Below, piece by piece: positions 44,133 to 52,225 of a DNA stretch of 57,394 bases. Within the stretch, counting starts at the first letter, position 1. Each line of letters begins with the position of its first letter. The translations under genes were made by a program, and so were the position numbers. The DNA is from an uncultured Faecalibacterium sp. (GTDB lineage Bacteria; Bacillota; Clostridia; Oscillospirales; Ruminococcaceae): NCBI GenBank assembly GCA_934518555.1, contig CAKSXW010000007.1, positions 1 to 57,394 of the forward strand, written 5' to 3'. The notes under the pieces were generated by a model. That model was not told the DNA's origin and did not search any database. It worked only from the letters and a program-made list of their open reading frames with translations.

Positions 44133-44768
44133 TTAGTCCGGCAGGGTCTCCACCACCACCAAGGCACCCTCCCGGGTGGAGATGGTGATGCAGTCGGAGC
44201 CTTCGGCGTACTCGTTGCTGACCCCCAGGGGGTAGCTGGCCGTCAGGCAGGCATCCTCCAGGGTATAGTAGGACCCCTGCTCCCACACCCCTTGGGCCTT
44301 GCCTTCCAGGGGGAACACCGACAGGTAAAAATACTGCTGCTTGGGGTAGCGGCGGCTCTCCCCGGGCATCACATAGGTGATGCGGGAACGCTCGTCCTGC
44401 AGGGTGGCCCGGACCCCTCGCCGCTCCAGCCCCAGGCCGGTGCAGAGGTTTGCCAAGGTATGCTCCAGCCGACGGCCTCCCAGGCCTCCCAGCAGCAGCA
44501 CCTCCGCAAAGCCCTTTTCCGCAGCCAGCTTGGCCGCGTACTCGGTGTCGGTGTCGTCCTTTACATGGGGCAGGATGACGATATCGTCCCCTTCCTGCTG
44601 GGGGCAGGGAGCGGTGTCAAAGTCCCCCACGATCATATCCGGTCTGCAGCCCAGGGGCTCGCAGTTGCGGTAGCCTGCGTCGCAGGCAATGATAAAATCA
44701 TCCTCTCGCAGCTGGTCTGCCAATGCCGGGGATACCGGGCAGGCCGAAAGGATCACGCACCGTGCCAT
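44133..44768 (-). CDS. thiN: Thiamine diphosphokinase
   Basis: It makes thiamine diphosphate from thiamine and ATP. The 211 residues show the TPK signatures FIIACDAGYRNCEPLG, PDMIVGDFDT, KDDTDTEYA and LLGGLGGRRLEHTLANL, and the C-terminal thiamine-binding part SNEYAEGSDCITIS. The ATG at 44768 has AAGGAAGG at 8 bases; a TTG two codons earlier is less likely. It lies between rsgA and spoVM; rpe, usually in between, is missing. Confidence 0.95.
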   Translation of the reverse strand: MARCVILSACPVSPALADQLREDDFIIACDAGYRNCEPLGCRPDMIVGDFDTAPCPQQEGDDIVILPHVKDDTDTEYAAKLAAEKGFAEVLLLGGLGGRRLEHTLANLCTGLGLERRGVRATLQDERSRITYVMPGESRRYPKQQYFYLSVFPLEGKAQGVWEQGSYYTLEDACLTASYPLGVSNEYAEGSDCITISTREGALVVVETLPD

Positions 44769-44788
44769 AACCAAAACCTTCCTTGTTG

Positions 44789-45667
44789 TTACATTTTGGG
44801 ACGCTGCCAGTCCTTTACGTCCTTGACTTCCTCATACATGGCGCAATAGCTGTCGTACCGGGTCTGGGACAGCTTGCCCTCTGCCAGGGCCGCCCGGACG
44901 GCACAGCCCTTTTCCGAGCGGTGGGAGCAGCCGGTAAACTGGCAGCTGCCCAGGTAAGGCTCAAACTCCGGGAAAGCGTGTTCCAGATTTTCCTTAGGGA
45001 TAAAGCCTGCCCGGCTGGCCTCCAGGCTTGCAAAGCCCGGGGTATCGGCAATGCGGCCCCCAAAGGCCTCAAAGATCGTTACTTCCCGGGTGGTGTGGCG
45101 GCCGCGGCCCAGCTTTTGGCTGATGGCACTGGTCTCCCGGGCGGCGTCCGGCAGCAGGGTGTTCAGCAGGGTGGACTTCCCCACGCCGGAGTTGCCGCAG
45201 AAGGCGCAAAGCCTGCCGCTGATCCACTGCCGCACTTCTTCCAGCCCGGCACCGGTGTCGTAGTCGATGCGGATAAAAGGCAGGGTAGATCTTTCATAGG
45301 CACTTTCCAGGAACGCAGCCTCTGCCAGGTCCCCTTTGGTGCACACGATCACCGGCTGCACTCCCTTATCCACTGCAATGGCCGACAGCTTATCCAGCAC
45401 CAGGGTGCTGGGGGTGGGCTGGGTGGTGCTGGCCACCAGAAACAGCACATCCAGGTTGGCCACCGGGGGCCGCACAAAGACGTTTTTCCGGGGGGCGATC
45501 TGGGCAATGACCGCTGCGCCATTCTCGGTCTCCAGAGTTACCTGGTCCCCTGCCACCGGGGTGATCTTTTGTTTGCGGAAGATGCCCCGGGGCTTGCATT
45601 CCACAATGCCCTCAGGGGTCTTGACGTAGTAGAAGCCGCCAATGCCTTTTACGATATATCCTTCCAT
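44789..45667 (-). CDS. rsgA: Ribosome small-subunit GTPase RsgA
   Basis: RsgA checks late 30S assembly. The 292-residue protein has an N-terminal OB fold, circularly permuted G motifs (CTKGDLA, then GNSGVGKSTLLN, then DTPGFASLE) and a C-terminal zinc knuckle (CQFTGCSHRSEKGCAV). The ATG at 45667 has GGAGG just upstream; an ATG four codons earlier overlaps the prkC stop codon. It follows prkC as in Bacillus. Confidence 0.96.
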   Translation of the reverse strand: MEGYIVKGIGGFYYVKTPEGIVECKPRGIFRKQKITPVAGDQVTLETENGAAVIAQIAPRKNVFVRPPVANLDVLFLVASTTQPTPSTLVLDKLSAIAVDKGVQPVIVCTKGDLAEAAFLESAYERSTLPFIRIDYDTGAGLEEVRQWISGRLCAFCGNSGVGKSTLLNTLLPDAARETSAISQKLGRGRHTTREVTIFEAFGGRIADTPGFASLEASRAGFIPKENLEHAFPEFEPYLGSCQFTGCSHRSEKGCAVRAALAEGKLSQTRYDSYCAMYEEVKDVKDWQRPKM

Positions 45668-45678
45668 GCGCCCCTCCA

Positions 45679-47580
45679 TCAGCCCAGCAGAGAGGCCCAC
45701 CAGTCGGCCAGGCCGGAGCCGCCGCTGGAAGAAGACGAATCACTGCTGGAGGAAGAAGAGGAAGAGGAGGAACCGCCGCCCCACAGGTTGCCCCACAGGC
45801 CGCCCGGGCCCTCGCTGGAGGAGGCAGGCTCTTCGGGTTCCGGCTCCGGGCCGGCACTGACAGTGATGTTGACCCGGCCGTTGAGCTTAACGGTGGAACC
45901 GGCGGCCGGGTCCTGACCAATAACAGTACCCTCCGGCTGGCTGCTGTATTCCTCGGTCTGACTGCCCAGGCCCAGGTGATTCTGCACCAGCAGGGTCCGT
46001 GCGTCGTCAGCACTCATGCCGATCAAAGAGGGAGCCTTGGTGGTGGTGGCCACCTGGGGGCGGCTGATATACACCACCACCGTGGAGCCGGCCTCCACCT
46101 GGGACCCGGCGGCCGGGTCTGTGCGGATCACGGCACCGGAGGCCACAGAGGTGTCCACGGCCTGGGTCACCAGCACCGAGACCCCCAGATCCTTCAGCTG
46201 CTGCTCGGCGTCAGCCTGCACATAGTTGGTCAGGTCCGGCACCGTGACATACTGGGTGCCCAGACTGACAGTGAGGGTCACGCTCTGGCCCTCACGGACC
46301 GTGCGGCCAGACACCGGCGACTGTTTGTAGATATACCCGGCAGCATAGTTGCTGTTGTACTCCTGCTCCCAGGTAACGCTGATCTGGCCGGAGGCCACCT
46401 GGTCCATTGCCTGGGCCTCGGCCTGGGTCATGCCGATATAGTCGTTAAGAGTGATATCGGCCTTGTTGTTCATCAGGTTGGAGGAATCGTTAAGGATCAG
46501 CCAGCACAGTGCCATACAGGCCAGGGCAAAGGCAATGGTGATGCCCAGCAGTGCCGGCAGAAAAATGGTGCGGCGCTTGCGCTTGCCGCCTTTTTTCCGG
46601 CTGCGGGAGCCGGACTGTTCCCCGGACTGGGGCTGGCGGACGGGACGAGATTCTTTGTTCTGATTCATGGTACGTTTCACCACCTTTTCGGGTGCATCTT
46701 CTGTAATATACTGATACTCGAACAGGACCGAGGGGTTCTGCACATAGGTGTCCAGAGCTTCCAGCATCTCCCGGGCGGAAGCATACCGGTTCTGGGGCAG
46801 CTTTGCCATGGCCTTTTCGGTGATTTCCACCAGGGCGGCAGGCACCTCCGGGGCGATCTCCCGGAGGGACCGGGGGGTGTCGGAGATCTGCTTGATGGCC
46901 ACCTCTACGGCGTCGTCGGCGTCAAAGGGCAGATGGCCCGAGAGCATCTCGTACATCATGACGCCTACCGAGTAGATATCACTGGTGCATCCGGTGTCGT
47001 CACCCTTGGCCTGCTCCGGGCTGATATAGTGGACACTGCCCATGGTCTTGCCGCTGAGCAGCTGGTTTTCGGCCCGGGAGATCCGGGCGATGCCAAAATC
47101 CATCATCCGCAGCTGGCCGTTGTCCAGCAGCATGATGTTCTGGGGCTTGATGTCCCGGTGCACCACGCCGTTGGCGTGGGCATGCTCCAGGGCCTTGAGG
47201 ATCTGGGAAATAAAGTGCACCGTCTCCCGGCTGGTGAGCTTGCCGCCTCGCTGGTTCAGGTACTCTCGCAGGGTCATGCCGTCCACGTACTCCATGACGA
47301 TATACTGGAGCTGGTCGTTGACCGAGACGTCGTAGACCTTTACGATATTGGGGTGGTTCAGCAGGGAGATGGCCTTGGATTCGTTTTTAAACCGCCGCAC
47401 CAGCTCCGGGTCGTGGGTGTACTCCTGCCGGAGGACCTTCACCGCCACCACAGTACCGGCAGGCACCGGGCCGTTCTGCCCTCGCATGACCGCCTTGTAA
47501 ACGTTGGCCATGCCGCCGGAGCCGATAAGCTCCTGCACCTCGTACAGGCCGTCCAGCTTTTTCCCGATGAGATTATCCAT
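45679..47580 (-). CDS. prkC: PASTA-domain Ser/Thr protein kinase
   Basis: A membrane kinase that senses muropeptides or lipid II and controls wall growth. The 633 residues hold a full Hanks kinase (LIGSGGMANVYKAV, catalytic VHRDIKPQNIML, DFGIARI) to about residue 270, a basic juxtamembrane region, one membrane segment near 343-367 and three PASTA repeats (about 375-570). It then ends unusually with a serine run and GLADWWASLLG, rather than stopping after PASTA. It overlaps the phosphatase gene prpC by eight bases. Confidence 0.97.
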   Translation of the reverse strand: MDNLIGKKLDGLYEVQELIGSGGMANVYKAVMRGQNGPVPAGTVVAVKVLRQEYTHDPELVRRFKNESKAISLLNHPNIVKVYDVSVNDQLQYIVMEYVDGMTLREYLNQRGGKLTSRETVHFISQILKALEHAHANGVVHRDIKPQNIMLLDNGQLRMMDFGIARISRAENQLLSGKTMGSVHYISPEQAKGDDTGCTSDIYSVGVMMYEMLSGHLPFDADDAVEVAIKQISDTPRSLREIAPEVPAALVEITEKAMAKLPQNRYASAREMLEALDTYVQNPSVLFEYQYITEDAPEKVVKRTMNQNKESRPVRQPQSGEQSGSRSRKKGGKRKRRTIFLPALLGITIAFALACMALCWLILNDSSNLMNNKADITLNDYIGMTQAEAQAMDQVASGQISVTWEQEYNSNYAAGYIYKQSPVSGRTVREGQSVTLTVSLGTQYVTVPDLTNYVQADAEQQLKDLGVSVLVTQAVDTSVASGAVIRTDPAAGSQVEAGSTVVVYISRPQVATTTKAPSLIGMSADDARTLLVQNHLGLGSQTEEYSSQPEGTVIGQDPAAGSTVKLNGRVNITVSAGPEPEPEEPASSSEGPGGLWGNLWGGGSSSSSSSSSSDSSSSSGGSGLADWWASLLG

Positions 47581-48325
47581 GCTGCACCTCCAGCGGTTCT
47601 ACCCCCAGCAGCAAGGCCGTGATGTTGTCCTTGCCGCCGTTGTCGTTGGCGGTTTTTATCAGAAGATCCGGCAGATCGTAGAAGCTGCCGGTGGCCAGCA
47701 GCTGTTCCAGCTGGGGCCGGGGCACGGCGTTGGTGAGGCCGTCAGAACACAGCAGCAGCACATCCCCCGGCTGCACTGCGATCTGGGTAAACTCCGGGTC
47801 CAGGCGGTAATCCACCCCCAGGGCCCGGGTGATGATGTTCTTTTGGGGGTGATGCTCGGCTTCTTCCACCGTGATGGTGCCGCAGTCCACCAGCTCCTGC
47901 ACATAGGAGTGGTCATGGGTCAGCTGACACAATGCCCCATCCCGGAACAGATAGGCCCGGGAGTCTCCTGCGTGGCACAGGTAGGCCCGGTCGGAGCGCA
48001 CCAGAACGCACACGGCGGTGGTGCCCATGCCAGCCAGGGACGGTTCCCGGACAGACTGCTGGAACACTGCACGGTTGGCACTGACCAGCGCCCGTTTCAG
48101 GAAGGTCTCCTCTTCCCCAGGCAGGCATTTGCTGCCGTAATGCTCCTGGAAGCACCGCTCGATGACGTCACAAGACATCTGGGAGGCTTCCCTGCCGCCC
48201 TTAGCTCCCCCCATGCCGTCGCACACCAAGGCCCAGGCCCCATCGCCGGGCAGCAGCCCGGCACGGTAATCGTCCTGGTTATCCTGGCGAACCTGGCCCA
48301 CATCCGTTTTTCCTGCAAGTTTCAT
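47573..48325 (-). CDS. prpC: PP2C-type protein phosphatase
   Basis: It reverses PrkC phosphorylation in the cytosol. The 250 residues have the metal-binding motifs GQVRQDNQDDY, VCDGMGGAKGG, SDGLTNAV and the late DNGGKDNITALLL typical of the Stp/PrpC group. It lies 15 bases after rlmN and overlaps prkC, so kinase and phosphatase are made together. Confidence 0.97.
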   Translation of the reverse strand: MKLAGKTDVGQVRQDNQDDYRAGLLPGDGAWALVCDGMGGAKGGREASQMSCDVIERCFQEHYGSKCLPGEEETFLKRALVSANRAVFQQSVREPSLAGMGTTAVCVLVRSDRAYLCHAGDSRAYLFRDGALCQLTHDHSYVQELVDCGTITVEEAEHHPQKNIITRALGVDYRLDPEFTQIAVQPGDVLLLCSDGLTNAVPRPQLEQLLATGSFYDLPDLLIKTANDNGGKDNITALLLGVEPLEVQHG

Positions 48326-48340
48326 AGGTTTTCTCCCTGT

Positions 48341-49381
48341 TTATGCCTTCCCGTTCATTTCGTCCCGGCGCAGCTGACCGCAGGCGGCACTGATCTCACT
48401 GCCCAGACGGCGGCGCACCGTGGCGTTGACCCCAAGGCTCTCCAGTTTTTGCTGGAAGCGGTGGACGTTGGCGGCGTCGGTGGCCGAATAGGGGCTGCCG
48501 TCCACCGGATTGATGGGGATCAGGTTCACATGGGCCCCCATGCCCCGGATCAGGTCTGCCAATTGCTTGGCACAGGCGTCGGAATCGTTGACCCCTCGCA
48601 CCATGGAGTATTCAAAGCTGACCCGGCGCCCGGTGGTCTCCTGATACCGGCGCACTGCAGGCATCAGCACCTCTACGGGGTAGGCGTCGTTCACCGGCAT
48701 CATGCCGCTGCGGATCTCGTTGTTGGGAGCGTGCAGCGACACCGAAAGGGTCAGCTGTAGCTTTTTTTCTGCCAGCAGGTCGATCTTGGGCACCAGGCCG
48801 CAGGTGGAAAGACTGATGTTCCGCATGCCGATGTTGACGCCCTCCGGGGAGGTGATGTTCTCCAAAAAGCGCATCACCTCGTCAAAATTGTCCAGAGGCT
48901 CCCCAATGCCCATGAGCACGATGTGGGAGATGCGCTCCCCGATATCCCGCTGGGCGGTGTAGATCTCAGCGCAGATCTCGCCGGCTTCCAGGTTCCGCAC
49001 CCGGCCTGCCTGGGTGGAGGCGCAGAAGCGGCAGCCCATGCGGCAGCCCACCTGGGTGGACACGCAGACGGTGTTGCCGTAGTGGTAGCGCATGACCACC
49101 GTTTCAATGCAGTTGCCGTCGGCCATCTGCAGCAGGTATTTTACCGTGCCGTCCTTGGCCTCCTGCCGCCGCTGGATCTTAGGGGCTGCAATATAAAAGT
49201 TCTCCTCCAGGGTAGCCAGCAGGGTCTTGGGCTGGTCTGTCATGGCCGAAAACTCGGTGACCAGCTTCTGGTGGACCCAGTGGAAGATCTGCTTGGCCCG
49301 GAAGCCGGGCTGCCCCAGCGCCTTGAGCTCTGCAGAGAGCTCTGCCAGCGTCAGAGAGGAAATACAGCGTTTTTGTTCCAT
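48341..49381 (-). CDS. rlmN: 23S rRNA (A2503-C2)/tRNA methyltransferase RlmN
   Basis: A radical SAM enzyme of 346 residues. The cluster motif GCRMGCRFCAS (Cys-x3-Cys-x2-Cys) is near residue 112, with MGIGEPLDNFDEV and the C-terminal substrate loop and cysteine (SEISAACGQL) that forms the RNA adduct. It sits between rsmB and prpC as in the Bacillus block. Confidence 0.97.
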   Translation of the reverse strand: MEQKRCISSLTLAELSAELKALGQPGFRAKQIFHWVHQKLVTEFSAMTDQPKTLLATLEENFYIAAPKIQRRQEAKDGTVKYLLQMADGNCIETVVMRYHYGNTVCVSTQVGCRMGCRFCASTQAGRVRNLEAGEICAEIYTAQRDIGERISHIVLMGIGEPLDNFDEVMRFLENITSPEGVNIGMRNISLSTCGLVPKIDLLAEKKLQLTLSVSLHAPNNEIRSGMMPVNDAYPVEVLMPAVRRYQETTGRRVSFEYSMVRGVNDSDACAKQLADLIRGMGAHVNLIPINPVDGSPYSATDAANVHRFQQKLESLGVNATVRRRLGSEISAACGQLRRDEMNGKA

Positions 49382-49430
49382 TGTGTTCTCCTATTGATGA
49401 ATACGAACCAGTGCCCCGGCCCATTGCACC

Positions 49431-50750
49431 TTACTGTGCTTTTTGCAGGGCGCAGAGGAAAAACCCGTCCATGCCGGTGCGTGTGGGCACCGAGAGGGCC
49501 CCATATTCCGTGACAGTCATGCCGGCCGGGAACGCCACCGCCGGGGTCACCACGCAAAACTCGGGGTGACGCTGCAAAAATGCCCGGATCTGGTGCTGGT
49601 TCTCAGCAGGGTCCATGGTGCAGGTGGAGTAGACCAGCCGCCCCCCGGCCTTCAAAAGCCGGGCCGCTGTATCCAGAATGGCCGCCTGGGTGGCCAATAA
49701 TTCAGCCTGCCGGGCCGGGTCCAAGGTCTTGTAGCGGAGATCCGGCTTTTTGGCCAGGATCCCCAGGCCGCTGCAGGGCACATCCGTCAGGATCCGGTCT
49801 GCCTGAGGCAGGGCCGGGTTGGGTTTTGTGGCGTCGTTGCACAGGGCCTTTACGCAGGTAAAGCCCATGCGCTCCACCCCAGAGCGGATCAGGCCCACAC
49901 GGTTCTCCGCAGCATCGCAGCTGTAGAGGGTTCCGGTATCCTGCATCTGCTCTGCCAGCAGCAGGGTCTTGCCGCCGGGGGCAGCGCACAGGTCCAGCAC
50001 TGTGTCCCCGGGCTGGGCCTCTACGCAGAGAGCTGCCAGCTGGCTGGCCTGGCCCTCCACATGATAGTACCCCTGCCGGAACAGCTCCTGGTCTGCCGGG
50101 CTGCCCTCGAACCGGGCCAGCACACTGCCGGGCACCACCCCGGGCTGGGCCTGGACCCCCAGGTCTGTAAGCATCCGGCACAGGCTGGCGGCGTCGGTCT
50201 TGAGGGGGTTGGCCCGGAGGCTGGTAAGGCCGCTGTCTGCCGGACGCTGCAGGATGTCCAGTGCTTCGTCGGGGTAGTTGGCCTGCAAAAACTGCGCCAC
50301 ATCCCGGCCTGCGGAGCCCAGCACCATGAGCCGCTGAAGCGCATCGGCAAAGACCGCTGTGGTCAGATCATAGTTACAGGCACGGCGCAGCACCGCATTG
50401 ACCAGGCCCGAGGCACTGGATTTTTTAAAGATCCGGGTCAGCTTTACCGCTTCGTTGACGGCAGCAGACACCGGCACCTGCATATACCGGGCCTGGGCCA
50501 GGGCCGAACGCAGGATCTCCCGTACCGGGGCATCCAGCTTTGCCAGGCCCTTGGGCAAAAACTGCTCCAGGATGTAGTCCAGGGTGCCCCGGTGCTCCAG
50601 CACCGTGTAAAAAATGGCACTGGCAAAGGCTTTGTCACGGCCCTCCAGCTTCTGGCGTTTCAGCTCTGCATCCAGCACCAGGTTGGAAAAGCCATCCTGC
50701 TCCTGCCGCACCAGGGCGGCCACTGCCGCCGCCCGGGGATTGGCCCCCAT
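49431..50750 (-). CDS. rsmB: 16S rRNA (cytosine-967-C5)-methyltransferase RsmB
   Basis: The 439-residue protein has an N-terminal NusB-like RNA-binding domain (to about residue 140), then the SAM domain with LDLCAAPGGKTLLLAE, the DVPCSGLGILAKKPD motif and the catalytic cysteine in VYSTCTM. Its ATG overlaps the fmt stop by one base (TGATG). Confidence 0.96.
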   Translation of the reverse strand: MGANPRAAAVAALVRQEQDGFSNLVLDAELKRQKLEGRDKAFASAIFYTVLEHRGTLDYILEQFLPKGLAKLDAPVREILRSALAQARYMQVPVSAAVNEAVKLTRIFKKSSASGLVNAVLRRACNYDLTTAVFADALQRLMVLGSAGRDVAQFLQANYPDEALDILQRPADSGLTSLRANPLKTDAASLCRMLTDLGVQAQPGVVPGSVLARFEGSPADQELFRQGYYHVEGQASQLAALCVEAQPGDTVLDLCAAPGGKTLLLAEQMQDTGTLYSCDAAENRVGLIRSGVERMGFTCVKALCNDATKPNPALPQADRILTDVPCSGLGILAKKPDLRYKTLDPARQAELLATQAAILDTAARLLKAGGRLVYSTCTMDPAENQHQIRAFLQRHPEFCVVTPAVAFPAGMTVTEYGALSVPTRTGMDGFFLCALQKAQ

Positions 50751-51670
50751 CAGAGGACATCTCCTGTCTTTAAGCGCAGACCTGCCCCAAAGGCGGTGCC
50801 GTCCATGGGCTTTTTGCCCTCCGGCACCACCTGCAGCAGCTGGATCGCACCCTCACCGCAGGCCACGGTCAGGGGCTTGGTGGCCAGCACAGTGCCCGGG
50901 GCCTCCCCCTGGGAGGCCGCCACACGGCAGGCATTGACCTTGAGCTTTTTGCCCCCGGAGGTGACGAACCAGGCCCCGGGCCAGGGGTTCATGCCCCGGA
51001 CCCAGTTGTGGATATGGTCGGCAGACTCCGTCAGCTGGAACTGGGCCATCTCCTTGCTGAGCATGGGGGCCAGGCTGGCGTTCTGGTGGTCCTGGGGCTG
51101 CGGCGTCAGGGTCCCGGTGGCGATCTGAGGGATCACCTGGCACAGCACCCGGGCCCCCACAGCCGTGACCCGGTCAAACAGCTCTCCGCTGGTCTCCTCC
51201 GGGTCAATGGCCATCTTTTCGCAGCAAAGCACATCGCCGGTATCCAGGCCCTCGTCCATCTGCATGATGGAGACTCCGGTCTCGGCGTCACCGTTCAGCA
51301 CAGACCACTGCACCGGTGCACTGCCCCGGTACTTGGGCAACAGCGAAACATGGAGGTTGATGCAGCCGTACTTGGGGATGCTCAGCACACTGACCGGCAG
51401 GATACAGCCATAGGCCACCACCACGATCAGCTCCGGGGCCAGGGCACGGATGGTATCATCCTGGCTGCCGTCCCGGAGGGTGCGAGGCTGGAACACCGGG
51501 GTGCCGTGGGCCAGAGCCACATCCTTTACCGGAGGTGCCGTCAGCACCTGCTTGCGGCCCACCGGCTTATCCCGGCGAGTGTATACGGCGCAAATGTCAT
51601 GGCCGGCGGCATACAACGCCTGGAGGCACTCGGCAGCAATATCCGGAGTGCCCATAAACAAAACACGCAT
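50750..51670 (-). CDS. fmt: Methionyl-tRNA formyltransferase
   Basis: It formylates initiator Met-tRNA. The 306 residues include FMGTPDIAAECLQ, the formyl-transfer loop INLHVSLLPKYRGSAPVQW, MDEGLDTGD and a C-terminal OB-like tRNA-binding domain. It overlaps def by one base, coupling formylation and deformylation genes. Confidence 0.97.
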   Translation of the reverse strand: MRVLFMGTPDIAAECLQALYAAGHDICAVYTRRDKPVGRKQVLTAPPVKDVALAHGTPVFQPRTLRDGSQDDTIRALAPELIVVVAYGCILPVSVLSIPKYGCINLHVSLLPKYRGSAPVQWSVLNGDAETGVSIMQMDEGLDTGDVLCCEKMAIDPEETSGELFDRVTAVGARVLCQVIPQIATGTLTPQPQDHQNASLAPMLSKEMAQFQLTESADHIHNWVRGMNPWPGAWFVTSGGKKLKVNACRVAASQGEAPGTVLATKPLTVACGEGAIQLLQVVPEGKKPMDGTAFGAGLRLKTGDVL

Positions 51671-52206
51671 TACTTGTTTCCTTTCGCCTCACGGGCAGCC
51701 TGCTTGCCCTCCTCGGTGTCCTCGTAGAAGAACTCGCTGGACTCCATGATGGTGATGCCGTCCAGATGGTCGTTCTCGTGCTGGATGCACCGGGCCAGCA
51801 GGCCCTCTGCCTCCAGCTCGAACCACTCACCGTGGCGGTCCTGAGCACGGACCTTTACGGCAGCAGGACGGGTGACGGCACCGTTGTGCCCCGGGAAGGA
51901 CAGGCAGCCCTCGTAGGCCGTTTCCTCGTCCTCAGACACTGCCAGGATCTCGGGGTTCACAAAGTCGATGAACTTGTACTCATAGTCTGCCGGGATCTCC
52001 TCCGGGGCGTCGGTGGTGTCCCACACCACGAACAGGCGGCGCAGCATACCCACCTGGGGGCCTGCCAGACCCACGCCGTCGGCGGCGATCATGGTCTCAC
52101 GCATATCATCCAGCAGGGTGGCCAGGCGGTCGTCAAAATTGGTGACAGGGCGGCACACCTTGTTCAGGATGGGGTCGCCTTCTTTTACGATATTGCGGAT
52201 TGCCAT
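51670..52206 (-). CDS. def: Peptide deformylase
   Basis: It removes N-terminal formyl groups from new proteins. The 178 residues have all three motifs: GVGLAGPQVG, EGCLSFPG and the metal-binding QHENDHLDG (His-Glu-x2-His with the Cys of the second motif). The ATG at 52206 has GGAGGT upstream. The length fits the type 2-like Gram-positive group. Confidence 0.96.
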   Translation of the reverse strand: MAIRNIVKEGDPILNKVCRPVTNFDDRLATLLDDMRETMIAADGVGLAGPQVGMLRRLFVVWDTTDAPEEIPADYEYKFIDFVNPEILAVSEDEETAYEGCLSFPGHNGAVTRPAAVKVRAQDRHGEWFELEAEGLLARCIQHENDHLDGITIMESSEFFYEDTEEGKQAAREAKGNK

Positions 52207-52225
52207 AGAGAGTACCTCCAAAATT

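Noticed and set aside
42350..44167. Longer SipL-like protein starting at 44167
   Set aside because: The upstream part of that frame runs through the spoVM gene and its terminator in another frame and contains no RBS-supported start; the ATG at 43870 has a strong RBS.
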